DNA of 64,000 bases, taken from contig QNUV01000021.1 of NCBI GenBank assembly GCA_003339645.1, positions 434,001 through 498,000 on the forward strand, read 5' to 3'. Positions within the stretch are counted from its first letter, which is position 1, and each line of letters opens with the position of its first letter. The position numbers were made by a program, and so were the translations under genes. Source of the stretch: Microbacterium arborescens (GTDB lineage Bacteria > Actinomycetota > Actinomycetes > Actinomycetales > Microbacteriaceae). This document shows, in pieces, positions 1 through 11,109 of the stretch. The notes under the pieces were generated by a model. It searched no databases and had not been told where the DNA came from. It was given only the letters and a program-made list of their open reading frames with translations.

Positions 1-140
1 GTGATGCCGAGGTCCAGCGCCTTGTGGACGGTCGCGATGGCCGCGTCGTTCTCCACCTGCGACGCATGCGTCACCCAGTTGCCGTACGTGATCTCCGAGA
101 CCTTGAATCCACTGTTGCCGAGGTAGCGATACTCAACCAT
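1..140 (-). CDS. aldo/keto reductase, N-terminal fragment (runs off the window)
   Basis: Only the first 46 codons are inside the window. The reading from the ATG at 140 gives MVEYRYLGNSGFKVSEIT followed by YGNWVTHASQVEND and KALDLGIT. This is the usual opening of aldo/keto reductases of the YghZ / potassium-channel beta-subunit type, the first strand and NADPH-barrel entry. A GGGAGG ribosome site lies about 12 bases upstream of the ATG. The catalytic Asp-Tyr-Lys-His residues would be beyond the window edge, so the substrate cannot be judged. It is transcribed in the same direction as rlmN, whose stop is 55 bases upstream, so the two may be cotranscribed. Confidence 0.8.
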   Translation of the reverse strand, partial: MVEYRYLGNSGFKVSEITYGNWVTHASQVENDAAIATVHKALDLGI

Positions 141-195
141 GGGAAAACGCTACCTCCCGGTGGGTCCCGACGGGCCGGAGTTGCGTCTTATGACC

Positions 196-1479
196 TCAAC
201 CCGCAGGAACGGTGTCGGCCGCGCGCTGGTCGTCCTCGGTCGCCACGAGCTGACCGCATGCGCCGTCGATCTCCTTGCCGCGCGTGTCGCGGAGAGTCGT
301 CGGTATGCCGGCCTCGTTGAGCCGTCGCACGAACTCGTCCTGCACCTCGGGCTCGGAGGAGGTCCAGATCGAACCGGGCGTGGGGTTCAACGGGATCGGG
401 TTCACGTGCACCCACCCCCGACCGCGGGCGTTGAGCTTCTCGGCGAGGAGGTCGGCGCGCCACGCGTGGTCGTTCATGTCCTTGATGAGGGCGTACTCGA
501 TCGACACCCGCCGGCCCGTCTCATCGAAGTAGGCCTTCGCGGCGTCGAGCGCCTCGTCGACCTTCCAGCGTGAGTTGACGGGGATGAGCTCGTCGCGCAG
601 CTGGTCGTCGGGGGCGTGCAGCGAGAGAGCGAAGGTGACGGGGATGTCCTCCTTCGTCAGCTTCTGGATCGCGGGCACGAGGCCCACCGTCGACACCGTG
701 ATGCCGCGGGCGCTCATGCCGATGCCGTGATCCTTGTCGACCATCGTGCGCACCGCCTGCATGACGCGGGCGTAGTTCGCCAGCGGCTCGCCCATGCCCA
801 TGAAGACGATGTTCGTGACGCGCTCGCCCTCGTGCCCGACCTTGCGGGGATCGCCGAGGCCGCCGTCCGCGATGAGACGGTTCGCCCGGACCACCTGCTC
901 GATGATCTCGGCGGCCGACATGTTGCGGGTCAGGCCCGCCTGGCCCGTCGCGCAGAACGGGCAGTTCATGCCGCATCCGGCCTGGCTCGACACGCACAGC
1001 GTGATGCGGCCGGTGTAGCGCATCAGCACCGACTCGACGAGGGCGCCGTCGTGGAGCTTCCACAGGAACTTGATCGTGTCGCCGCGGTCGGTCTCGAGTC
1101 GGCGCACCTCGGTCAGCAGCGGCGGCAGCAGACCCGCGACGAGCTCGTCGCGCCCCGCGGCGGGCAGGTCGGTCATCTCCGCGGCATCCGAGGTGAAGTG
1201 ACGGAAGTAGTGCTTCTCGAGCTGCTTGGCCCGGAAGCCCGGCATGCCGAGCTCCTTGACCTTCTCGACGCGCTGCTCGGGGGTGAGGTCGGCGAGGTGG
1301 ACGGGCGGCTTGCCGCGCTTCGGGCTCGCGAACTGGAGGAGGGGGCGACCGGACTCGTCCTTCTGCTGCGACCACCCCTCGGTCGCGGGGCGCACCTGGC
1401 GCGGCTTGGTGGAGCGCACGCGCGACGCGGTCTCGCGCACGGACGACGCGGTCTCGCGCACGGGATCAGAATCGGTCAT
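196..1479 (-). CDS. rlmN: 23S rRNA (adenine(2503)-C(2))-methyltransferase / tRNA A37 methylase RlmN
   Basis: This radical-SAM enzyme methylates C2 of adenine 2503 in 23S rRNA, and usually A37 of some tRNAs, in the cytoplasm. The protein is 427 residues. The radical-SAM cluster motif CxxxCxxC is at C169, C173 and C176 (CGMNCPFC). The C-terminal [11 protein letters not shown] segment carries the methyl-accepting cysteine typical of the family. The ATG at 1479 is preferred to an in-frame ATG at 1527 because the upstream 16 residues are not family-like. An unusual feature is the N-terminal extension, where a 21-base tandem repeat encodes two VRETAS units before the conserved domain starts near residue 60. 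Confidence 0.96.
   Translation of the reverse strand: MTDSDPVRETASSVRETASRVRSTKPRQVRPATEGWSQQKDESGRPLLQFASPKRGKPPVHLADLTPEQRVEKVKELGMPGFRAKQLEKHYFRHFTSDAAEMTDLPAAGRDELVAGLLPPLLTEVRRLETDRGDTIKFLWKLHDGALVESVLMRYTGRITLCVSSQAGCGMNCPFCATGQAGLTRNMSAAEIIEQVVRANRLIADGGLGDPRKVGHEGERVTNIVFMGMGEPLANYARVMQAVRTMVDKDHGIGMSARGITVSTVGLVPAIQKLTKEDIPVTFALSLHAPDDQLRDELIPVNSRWKVDEALDAAKAYFDETGRRVSIEYALIKDMNDHAWRADLLAEKLNARGRGWVHVNPIPLNPTPGSIWTSSEPEVQDEFVRRLNEAGIPTTLRDTRGKEIDGACGQLVATEDDQRAADTVPAG
1423..1464 (-). repeat. two-copy 21-base tandem repeat inside the rlmN start region
   Basis: Two adjacent 21-base units (1423-1443 and 1444-1464) match at 20 of 21 positions. They encode the repeated [14 protein letters not shown] segment of RlmN. 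The unit length is a multiple of three, so a copy-number change would lengthen the N-terminus without a frameshift. Confidence 0.85.
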
Positions 1480-1562
1480 ATGATCCAGGGTACCGGCGCC
1501 GGCTGCGCGAAGGCTGGCCGCCGGCATTCGCCGTGCCCGGCGGCCCCCGACCCCTCCCGCCC

Positions 1563-1568
1563 TAGACT
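1563..1568 (+). promoter_or_regulatory. -10 box TAGACT of a probable leaderless promoter for licT
   Basis: TAGACT ends six bases before the ATG at 1575, the spacing expected if transcription starts on the A of the start codon. No Shine-Dalgarno sequence is present. Confidence 0.55.
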
Positions 1569-1574
1569 TCAGCC

Positions 1575-2486
1575 ATGAACCTCGACGACGTCGCTCCGCC
1601 CCCGCGCGGCACCGTCGTGCACAAGGTGCTGAACAACAACGTCGTCATCACCCTCGACGAGCACGGCCGCGAGCGCGTGCTCATGGGGCGCGGACTCGGA
1701 TTCCAGCTGAAGCCCTCCGACACCCTCGACCCCGACAAGGTCGAGAAGACCTTCATCCTCGATGCGGGGGATGCCGGTGACCGCGAGCGGCAGCTGCTGA
1801 CCGACGTTCCCTATCCGGTCGTCGAAGCCGTCACTCGCGCCGTCGACGAGGCCGAGCGCCGTCTCGGCCACCACCTCGACCGGTTCTTCACGATGGCCGT
1901 CATCGATCACATCCAGTTCGTGCTCGAACGGCTCGACAACGGCATCCGGATCCCCGCGACCAACATGCCCGAACTGCGCGTGCTGCATCCCCACGAGTTC
2001 TCCGCGGCGCAGCGCATGGCCACCGCGATCTCCGAGTCGCTCGATCGCGAGCTGCCCGACGAAGAGGCCGTGTTCCTCACGATGCACCTGCTCAACGCGA
2101 CTCGTGACGAACCCAACGGCACGGCGGCCCTTCTCTTCCGCCGTCTGCAGCACGTCGTCATGACGGTCGAGAACGGCCTCGGCGTCAAACTCGACACCGA
2201 CAGCCCCGACTACGCGCGCTTCATCCTGCACATCCAATTCCTGCTGCAGCGCCTCGTCTCCAAGACGATGCTGCGCAGCGCCGACACCTCGTTCTTCGAG
2301 TTCGCCAAGCACAGCTATCCCGGGTCGTACGCGATCGCGGAGGAGGTCAAGGCCTACGTCCGCGCCGCGACCGAGTCGGAGCTGACCGACGAGGAGCTGC
2401 TCTACGTCATCGTCCACGTCGAGCGCCTCGCGACGCAGGTCGGGGCGAACGGCACTGGCGAAGACACCACACGCGTGGTACCGTGA
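1575..2486 (+). CDS. licT: BglG/LicT-family transcriptional antiterminator
   Basis: This RNA-binding antiterminator would sense PTS phosphorylation state and allow transcription into the beta-glucoside genes. The 303-residue protein starts with a CAT RNA-binding domain (about residues 14-65; [20 protein letters not shown]). Two PRD domains follow, with their phosphorylatable histidines in [12 protein letters not shown] and LTMHLLNA (PRD1), and [12 protein letters not shown] and VIVHVERL (PRD2). Length and domain order are those of LicT/BglG. Its target RNA element and terminator lie directly downstream (2522-2597), before the PTS gene, so it probably controls its own operon distal to itself. 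Unphosphorylated EII (sugar present) would release it to act; that mechanism is family knowledge, not visible here. Confidence 0.95.
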   Translation: MNLDDVAPPPRGTVVHKVLNNNVVITLDEHGRERVLMGRGLGFQLKPSDTLDPDKVEKTFILDAGDAGDRERQLLTDVPYPVVEAVTRAVDEAERRLGHHLDRFFTMAVIDHIQFVLERLDNGIRIPATNMPELRVLHPHEFSAAQRMATAISESLDRELPDEEAVFLTMHLLNATRDEPNGTAALLFRRLQHVVMTVENGLGVKLDTDSPDYARFILHIQFLLQRLVSKTMLRSADTSFFEFAKHSYPGSYAIAEEVKAYVRAATESELTDEELLYVIVHVERLATQVGANGTGEDTTRVVP

Positions 2487-2521
2487 CCCTCGCAGGGCGT
2501 CGCTTCCCTGTGGAAGTCTCC

Positions 2522-2550
2522 GGATTGTTACCGCGGCAGCGGGCAAAACC
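2522..2550 (+). promoter_or_regulatory. RAT (ribonucleic antiterminator) element bound by LicT
   Basis: The 29 bases begin GGATTGTTAC and end GGGCAAAACC, matching the classic bgl/lic RAT hairpin at all conserved flanking positions. Against the well-known E. coli/B. subtilis bgl element, the T-A pair next to the lower loop is replaced by C-G (2532/2541), a compensatory change that keeps the stem. Its last bases (2547-2550) are shared with the 5' arm of the terminator that follows, so the two structures exclude each other. Confidence 0.93.
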
Positions 2551-2597
2551 TGAACTCACATCGCTTTGATCGGCGGTGAACGAGTTCAGGTTTTTTT
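2547..2597 (+). terminator. intrinsic terminator controlled by the RAT element
   Basis: An 11-base perfect inverted repeat (AACCTGAACTC at 2547-2557 with GAGTTCAGGTT at 2582-2592) encloses a 24-base loop and runs into seven T residues (2591-2597). This is the classic rho-independent design and is unusually AT-rich for this genome. It sits between licT and the PTS gene and overlaps the end of the RAT. Confidence 0.93.
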
Positions 2598-2672
2598 GTT
2601 GCCCGGAAACGGGATGCGGCGGCTTCCTCCACCCGAGTGCCGCGATGCTGCGGCAGAAAGCGAGCAGTCCCG

Positions 2673-6075
<3,403 letters not shown>

Positions 6076-6090
6076 GACGCCGACCCGACC

Positions 6091-6133
6091 GGGCGCGGTC
6101 GCGGGGCCCTCCTTCTGGCCCGCGACCGCGCCC
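6091..6133 (+). terminator. 15-base-pair GC hairpin after bglA
   Basis: GGGCGCGGTCGCGGG (6091-6105) pairs perfectly with CCCGCGACCGCGCCC (6119-6133) around a 13-base loop, followed by TTCTCC. It is strong but lacks a long T-tract. Since the next gene starts 26 bases later, it could be a partial terminator. Confidence 0.6.
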
Positions 6134-6158
6134 TTCTCCGCATCCGAGAGGGGATCGC

Positions 6159-7034
6159 ATGACTTCGTCCGACTTCCGCCGCCGCGCCGTCTTCCTCGAT
6201 GTCGACGGCACGCTCCTGCAGGACGGCACCCACCTGCCCGAGTCCGCCGTCGCCGCCGTCCGCCGCGCGCGCGAGAACGGCCACCTCGTGCTGTTGAGCA
6301 CGGGCCGCGGCATGGCCGAGCTGCGCGGCCGCATCCTCGACATCGGCTTCGATGGCGCCGTCACGAACGGCGGCGCGTTCGCCGGCGTGGGCGACGAGCT
6401 GATCGTCTCGCGACTCATGACCGCCGCCGAGGTCGCGCGCCTCAGCGCCGCGTTCGAGGCACGCGGCATCCACTGGTACTACCAGTCCTTCGACCGTATG
6501 TTCGCGAGCCCCGGTCTGCCGGACCTGCTCGCGGACCGGCTCGAGCGCGACCGCGCCCGCCACGCCGACGACGCCCGGGCCGCGGGGGTCGACCCCGACG
6601 AGCTCGAATTCTTCAGCGTCGGCATGAAGACCTTCGACGACGAGGTCCACTTCTCGGATGCCGAGGTCGCCAAGGCCGTCATCCTCGGGCACGACGCGGA
6701 CGCGGTCGCCGACCTGCTCGCCGAGCTCGCCCCCGACTTCGCCGTCGTCTCGGGCACGATCCCGCTGCCGGAGGGCAGTTCGGGCGAAGTGGCGCCGCGC
6801 GGCGTGAACAAGGGCGCCGCGATCCTGGAGGTGCTCGCCCACCTGGGCGTCGATCCCGCCGACGCGATCGGCATCGGAGACAACTGGAACGACGCCGAGA
6901 TGTTCGAGGTGTGCGGCACCGCGATCGCGATGGGCAACGCCGCGCCGGAGGTGCAGGCCCTCGCCGACGAGGTGACGACGGCGATCGACGACGACGGGAT
7001 CCACAACGCCTTCGTCCGCCACGGCCTCATCTGA
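6159..7034 (+). CDS. Cof-type HAD-superfamily phosphatase, copy 1
   Basis: This is a probable sugar-phosphate phosphatase of the HAD IIB (Cof/YidA) type. The 291-residue protein has motif I FLDVDGTLL near residue 10, motif II STGRG, and the acidic motif IV GIGDNWNDAEMF near residue 235. The ATG at 6159 has a good GAGAGGGG ribosome site. It follows the bgl genes in the same direction, so it may dephosphorylate excess sugar phosphates produced by the PTS; this is inference. It is clearly paralogous to the gene at 7941. Its last 8 bases overlap the convergent homocysteine methyltransferase gene. Confidence 0.9.
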   Translation: MTSSDFRRRAVFLDVDGTLLQDGTHLPESAVAAVRRARENGHLVLLSTGRGMAELRGRILDIGFDGAVTNGGAFAGVGDELIVSRLMTAAEVARLSAAFEARGIHWYYQSFDRMFASPGLPDLLADRLERDRARHADDARAAGVDPDELEFFSVGMKTFDDEVHFSDAEVAKAVILGHDADAVADLLAELAPDFAVVSGTIPLPEGSSGEVAPRGVNKGAAILEVLAHLGVDPADAIGIGDNWNDAEMFEVCGTAIAMGNAAPEVQALADEVTTAIDDDGIHNAFVRHGLI

Positions 7035-7905
7035 GCCGGCGAGCAAGAGCGGCGATATCGTCGGGCGTGGTGCGGCAGCATCCGCCCACGATGCGCGCGC
7101 CGGCCCGGATCCAGTCTTCGGCCTCGGCCAGCGCGTGGCCCGGTTCGCCGGTCCAGACGCGCGAATCGGCATCCCACGACTCGCCGCTGTTCGGGTAGAC
7201 GACGAACGGCACGGCTGCGGCCGACGTCAGGGCCGATGCCACGGCGGCCGGCGGGCAGCAGTTGACCCCGACGGCGACGACGCCCGGCACCCGCGAGATC
7301 GCGACGAGGGTCTCGCGCAGCGACGCCTCGTCGAACGCCGTGCTCGCCGCCGACAGCGCGACCCATGTCGGGATGCCGATGCCCTCGACCGCACGCGCGA
7401 CCGCCTCAGCCTCGGCCGGGGAGGCGATGGTCTCGACCGCCAGCAGGTCGGGCTCGGCGGCGACGAGCGCATCGAGACGGCGACGATGCCAGCGCTCGAG
7501 CTGGGCGGCGGTGAGGCCGTAGTCGCCGGTGTATTCGCTGCCGTCCGCCCGCGTCGCACCGAACGGCCCGACGGATGCGGCCACCCACACCTCCCGCCCC
7601 GCCTCAGCCCCGCCCTCGCGGGCGACCCGCACCGACAGGTCCAGCAGCCGGCGGGTGCGAGCGGCGTCGAAGCCCGCCGCGGCCAGGTTGTCGAACCCGA
7701 TCTGGTACGACGCCGTGGTGAGGATGTCTGCGCCGGCAGCGGCGAAACGGGCGTGCGCCGCGCGGACGTCCGCCGGAGCCTCCGACAGCACGCGCGCCGA
7801 CCACAGCTCACCGGAGAGGTCGTGTCCTCCTGCCTCGAGCGTCGTCCCCAGACCGCCGTCCAGCAACAGCGGCCGGTCGGACAGAGCGGTCGCGACGTCG
7901 GACAT
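7027..7905 (-). CDS. mmuM: homocysteine S-methyltransferase
   Basis: This enzyme transfers a methyl group from S-methylmethionine (or S-adenosylmethionine) to homocysteine, giving methionine. The 292-residue protein begins with the family opening LLLDGGLGTTLE. It contains the zinc-binding cysteines in GVNCCPP (about residue 216) and GGCCRTTPDDI (about residue 277), and ADILTTASYQ. Length matches MmuM/YagD. The start at 7905 is preceded by TAGAGT six bases upstream, a probable leaderless promoter, and is divergent from the second HAD gene with only 35 bases between starts. Confidence 0.93.
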   Translation of the reverse strand: MSDVATALSDRPLLLDGGLGTTLEAGGHDLSGELWSARVLSEAPADVRAAHARFAAAGADILTTASYQIGFDNLAAAGFDAARTRRLLDLSVRVAREGGAEAGREVWVAASVGPFGATRADGSEYTGDYGLTAAQLERWHRRRLDALVAAEPDLLAVETIASPAEAEAVARAVEGIGIPTWVALSAASTAFDEASLRETLVAISRVPGVVAVGVNCCPPAAVASALTSAAAVPFVVYPNSGESWDADSRVWTGEPGHALAEAEDWIRAGARIVGGCCRTTPDDIAALARRLR

Positions 7906-7911
7906 GTCGTC

Positions 7912-7917
7912 ACTCTA
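7912..7917 (-). promoter_or_regulatory. -10 box TAGAGT of mmuM (leaderless)
   Basis: On the minus strand TAGAGT ends six bases before the mmuM ATG at 7905. It lies back-to-back with the promoter of the next gene. Confidence 0.5.
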
Positions 7918-7928
7918 GATCGCCCCAT

Positions 7929-7934
7929 TACGCT
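7929..7934 (+). promoter_or_regulatory. -10 box TACGCT of the second HAD gene
   Basis: TACGCT ends six bases before the GTG at 7941. The intervening GGAGGG could alternatively serve as a ribosome site if transcription started further upstream. Confidence 0.45.
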
Positions 7935-7940
7935 GGAGGG

Positions 7941-8810
7941 GTGACGTCGCAATCTCGCATCATCTTCCTCGACGTCGACGGCACCATCCTCGCGCACGGC
8001 GAGTCGATCGCCCCCTCGACGATCGCAGCGGTTCGCGCCGCGCGTGAACGCGGGCACCTCGTCTATCTCTGCACAGGACGCGCCGCCGGCGACATCAACC
8101 CCCGTGTGCTCGACATCGGATTCGACGGCGCCATCTCCAACGGCGGGGCCCTCGCGGTCTCCGGCGACGAGACGGTGCTCGCCGAGCTGATGCCACGCGC
8201 CGCCGTCGAGCGCGTCATGGCTTACTTCGACGAGCAGGGCACGCGGTACTTCATCCAGTCGCACGCCGGGGTCTACGCGAGCGAGGGCGTGCGCTCCTTC
8301 ATCGCCGACTTCATCAGCGAACGCCGGCGCCGTCACGCTGAAGACCTCTCCACCGTGGCCCTCGCCGAGGACGTCGTGGCCGCGCCGCGCTTCGCCCCGG
8401 TCGAGGAGGCCGATCTCGACCACATCGCCAAAGCGGTGTTCGTCAGCTCCGACCCCGACGCCGTCGAGAAGACCCAGCGAGCCCTCGGCGACGAGTTCCA
8501 CGTGATACCGGGCAGCATGCCGCTGCCGACCGGGTCGAACGGCGAGGTCGGTATGCGCGGCACGAACAAGGGGACCGGCATCCAGGCGATGCTGAGCCAC
8601 CTCGGCCGCGACGCCGCCGACGCCATCGGAATCGGCGACAGCTGGAACGACGTCGAGATGTTCGAGGTCTGCGGCACCGCGATCGCGATGGCCGAAGCCG
8701 ACCCGCACCTCCAGCGCATCGCCGGCGAGGTCACCACCGGCGTCCTCGACGACGGCATCTGGAACGCCTTCGTCCGCCACGGCATCATCGACCCTGAGAC
8801 GGCCGCCTGA
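7941..8810 (+). CDS. Cof-type HAD-superfamily phosphatase, copy 2
   Basis: This 289-residue protein is a paralogue of the gene at 6159 and shares motif I FLDVDGTIL, CTGRA, DIGFDGAISNGG, RGTNKG and the motif GIGDSWNDVEMF. The catalytic aspartates are intact, so an active phosphatase of the Cof/YidA type is expected; its substrate is unknown. The GTG start at 7941 fits both a leaderless -10 box and an adjacent GGAGGG. Its stop codon overlaps the next start as TGATG, implying translational coupling with the GNAT gene. Confidence 0.9.
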   Translation: MTSQSRIIFLDVDGTILAHGESIAPSTIAAVRAARERGHLVYLCTGRAAGDINPRVLDIGFDGAISNGGALAVSGDETVLAELMPRAAVERVMAYFDEQGTRYFIQSHAGVYASEGVRSFIADFISERRRRHAEDLSTVALAEDVVAAPRFAPVEEADLDHIAKAVFVSSDPDAVEKTQRALGDEFHVIPGSMPLPTGSNGEVGMRGTNKGTGIQAMLSHLGRDAADAIGIGDSWNDVEMFEVCGTAIAMAEADPHLQRIAGEVTTGVLDDGIWNAFVRHGIIDPETAA

Positions 8811-9292
8811 TGGCCCCCGAGGCCCGCGAGCACGACATCCGCCCCATCGACCCCGCCGACGCGGGTGAAGTGCTGACCCTGCAGCGCGCGGCGTTCGTGT
8901 CCGAAGCCCTCATCTACGACGCGGCCGACATGCCGCCCCTGACCCAGACCCTCGACGAGCTCCGGGCCGAGCTGCACGAGAACCTCGGCTGCGTCGCCCT
9001 CGACGACGGACGCATCGTCGGAGCGGCACGCGCCCGTCTCGACGGCGAGCTGCTGCTCATCGGCCGCATCGCGATCGCCCCCGACCAGCAGGGATCCGGT
9101 CTCGGCACCGCGCTGCTCGCCGCGGTCGAGGAACGCGGACGGCAGGCCGGTGCGCGCGAAGCCGAACTGTTCACGGGCTCGCTCAGCGAAGCCAACCTCC
9201 GCCTCTACGAGCGCGAGGGGTATGCCGAGTCCGAGCGCGTGCCGCAGGGCGACGGCACCTTCCAGATATTCCTGCGCAAGCCACTCGACTGA
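8810..9292 (+). CDS. GNAT-family N-acetyltransferase
   Basis: This is a small acyl-CoA-dependent acetyltransferase of 160 residues. The acetyl-CoA loop IAIAPDQQGSGLGTALL lies at about residues 85-101, and the C-terminal LRLYEREGYAES segment is the usual GNAT strand 6-7 region. The start overlaps the preceding HAD stop (TGATG). The substrate is not predictable. Together with the HAD gene it forms a two-gene unit. Confidence 0.9.
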   Translation: MAPEAREHDIRPIDPADAGEVLTLQRAAFVSEALIYDAADMPPLTQTLDELRAELHENLGCVALDDGRIVGAARARLDGELLLIGRIAIAPDQQGSGLGTALLAAVEERGRQAGAREAELFTGSLSEANLRLYEREGYAESERVPQGDGTFQIFLRKPLD

Positions 9293-9313
9293 TCGGCTGC
9301 GCCGGACGCGCGG

Positions 9314-10003
9314 TCAGCCCTTCGATGCGCCGCGACGGCGACGTCGCACGGGCTCGGCGGGCAGCCGTTCGGCCAGACGGGGCATCGACTCGACCCGCCC
9401 GCGCTCGACGTGGGCCGCTGCGAGCGCGAACGCGAGATCCGCGTGCCCACCGAGGATCGCCTCGACGATCTCGTCGTGCTCGTCCCATCGGCGCTCCGTG
9501 TCGCGCTCCGGGGTGAGGCGGAAGAGCCAGCGTGTGCGGCCCGTGAGCTGGCCGCTCATCCGCAGCAGAAGGCGGTGTCCGGCGAGCGCGAAGATCTCCT
9601 CGTGCAGATCGGAGTTGCGGGTCGACGCCGGCGCGTCCTCGTCGTGCGCGACGTGAGCGACCTCGAGGGCGGCGACCAGGTGGGTCGTGTCGGCGCCTGC
9701 CGCGGCGTTGCGGGCGGCGAGGGATGCCGCGAAGGGCTCGAGCTGCATGCGCATGTCGAACAGCTCGACGGCGTCGTCGAGCGTGAACGTGTGAACGATC
9801 GCGGCCCGCCGGTGCGACGACGACACGAAGCCCTCGGACTCGAGCAGCTGCAGCGCCTCGCGGACGGGCACCCGCGAGACTCCGAGCTGCAGGGCGACGT
9901 CACGCTCGCCGAGCTTGTCGCCCATCGCGATGTCGCCGGTGATGATCCGCTCCCGCAGGGCATGTGCGATGCGCCGCCCGGCGGCATCCGTCTCGTCATC
10001 CAC
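9314..10003 (-). CDS. GntR-family transcriptional regulator, FadR/FCD subfamily
   Basis: This DNA-binding regulator has 229 residues. The N-terminal winged helix is at about residues 8-70 (IAHALRERIITGDI, VSRVPVREALQLLESEGFV), followed by an FCD ligand domain with metal-binding-type residues (FDMRMQLEPFAA, SDLHEEIFALAGH, HDEIVEAI). The GTG at 10003 was chosen because a -10-like CAGGAT lies exactly six bases upstream and the ORF extension beyond it is not family-like. It is divergent from the transporter-amidohydrolase operon starting at 10192, so it probably represses that operon in response to an intermediate. Confidence 0.88.
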   Translation of the reverse strand: MDDETDAAGRRIAHALRERIITGDIAMGDKLGERDVALQLGVSRVPVREALQLLESEGFVSSSHRRAAIVHTFTLDDAVELFDMRMQLEPFAASLAARNAAAGADTTHLVAALEVAHVAHDEDAPASTRNSDLHEEIFALAGHRLLLRMSGQLTGRTRWLFRLTPERDTERRWDEHDEIVEAILGGHADLAFALAAAHVERGRVESMPRLAERLPAEPVRRRRRGASKG

Positions 10004-10009
10004 CCGACC

Positions 10010-10015
10010 ATCCTG
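10010..10015 (-). promoter_or_regulatory. -10-like CAGGAT before the GntR gene
   Basis: On the minus strand CAGGAT ends six bases before the GTG at 10003. It supports this start over upstream in-frame candidates. Confidence 0.35.
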
Positions 10016-10178
10016 GCAGGTCGGGCAGTCGGGGCGGGAATCGCCATCTGGTATCCCGGATGGCCATTTGAAGCCTTGAAAGCGGCTCGAAGGCACGATT
10101 CGGTACGCCAAAGTGTCACGAGCGTAAGAGTTGTGTTGCGTGTTCGTTACGCGGCCCGGTCCGCGAGCCGCCGTGCCA

Positions 10179-10184
10179 TAGCGT
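10179..10184 (+). promoter_or_regulatory. -10 box TAGCGT before the dpp-type operon
   Basis: TAGCGT ends seven bases before the GTG at 10192. No Shine-Dalgarno is visible, so a leaderless operon start is likely. The 188-base gap between the GntR gene and this start holds a short ATCCCGGAT palindrome (about 10051-10059) that might be an operator; nothing else was recognised. Confidence 0.45.
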
Positions 10185-10191
10185 CCTGCTC

Positions 10192-11109
10192 GTGCTCCCC
10201 TTTCTCCTCCGCCGCCTCGGCCTCGCCGTCGCCACGATCTTCCTGGTGGTGACCGTCGGCTTCGTCCTCGGGCGCCTCACCGGCGCGCCCGGGGCGCTGC
10301 TCCTGCCCGACAACGCCTCGACCGCCGACGTCGACGCGCTCAACGCGCGCCTCGGTTTCGACCGGCCCGTCATCGTGCAGTACCTCGACTTCCTCGGCGG
10401 TCTGTTCGTCGGCGACTTCGGTGATTCGTACCGCCGGCACGAGTCGGCCCTCGGCCTCGTCCTCGAGCGCGTCCCGGCGACCGTCGAACTCGCCTTCTGG
10501 GCCTTCATCGCGGGCTTCGCCCTCGCGCTGATCGCCGCCCTCGCCATCCAGCTCACCGGCAGCCGCCTGCTGCGAGCGATCGTCGGCTGGAGCGGTGCCG
10601 TGCGGCAGTCGGTCCCCGATTTCTTCTTCGCTCTCCTGCTCGTGCTGGTCTTCTCGGTCCTGCTGGGCGTCCTGCCCTCGCTGGGCCGGACGAGCCCCGC
10701 CAGCCTGGCGCTTCCCGTCATCACGCTCGCCACGGGCCAGTTCGTCATGTACCTGCGCCTCCTCGACGCCGCGCTGAGCGAACAGGCCGAACAGGACTAC
10801 GTCCGCACCGCGTTCGCGCAGGGGCACAGCCGGGCGAGCATCCTGCTCACCCAGATGCTTCCCAACGCGCTCGCGCCCGTGCTCGGCATGGCGGGCCTGA
10901 ACCTCGGCGGGCTCCTGGGCGGCACGGTCGTCGTCGAGGTGGTGTTCGCCTGGCCCGGCCTCGGCAGCCTCCTGACCGACGCCGTCAGCCAGCGCGACTT
11001 CCCCATCGTCCAGGCCGGCCTGCTGTTCGTGGCCCTGATGTTCGTGCTCGTGAACACCCTGGTCGACACCCTCGTCTCCCGCATCGACACCCGGACGGCT
11101 CACTCATGA
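10192..11109 (+). CDS. peptide/nickel-type ABC transporter permease, DppB-like
   Basis: This is an inner-membrane permease of 305 residues. The N-terminal span (FLLRRLGLAVATIFLVVTVGFVL) and the periplasmic TADVDALNARLGFDRPVIVQYLDFL segment are typical of DppB/OppB. The C-terminal coupling region contains EQDYVRTAFAQGHS and ILLTQMLPNALAPV. It is the first gene of a coupled operon (dppB-dppC-fused ATPase-binding protein-amidohydrolase-OCD). Its stop overlaps the dppC start as ATGA. The cargo is unknown, but the downstream enzymes suggest a nitrogen compound rather than generic peptides. Confidence 0.92.
   Translation: MLPFLLRRLGLAVATIFLVVTVGFVLGRLTGAPGALLLPDNASTADVDALNARLGFDRPVIVQYLDFLGGLFVGDFGDSYRRHESALGLVLERVPATVELAFWAFIAGFALALIAALAIQLTGSRLLRAIVGWSGAVRQSVPDFFFALLLVLVFSVLLGVLPSLGRTSPASLALPVITLATGQFVMYLRLLDAALSEQAEQDYVRTAFAQGHSRASILLTQMLPNALAPVLGMAGLNLGGLLGGTVVVEVVFAWPGLGSLLTDAVSQRDFPIVQAGLLFVALMFVLVNTLVDTLVSRIDTRTAHS

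Noticed and set aside
1480-1527. Longer RlmN reading frame from the ATG at 1527
   Set aside because: The extra 16 residues are unlike the family and would run into the promoter region of the divergent licT gene.
10051-10059. Strong GntR operator at ATCCCGGAT
   Set aside because: Nine bases with an odd centre are easily found by chance, and the flanking TGGT/GGCCA does not extend the symmetry; mentioned only as a possibility.
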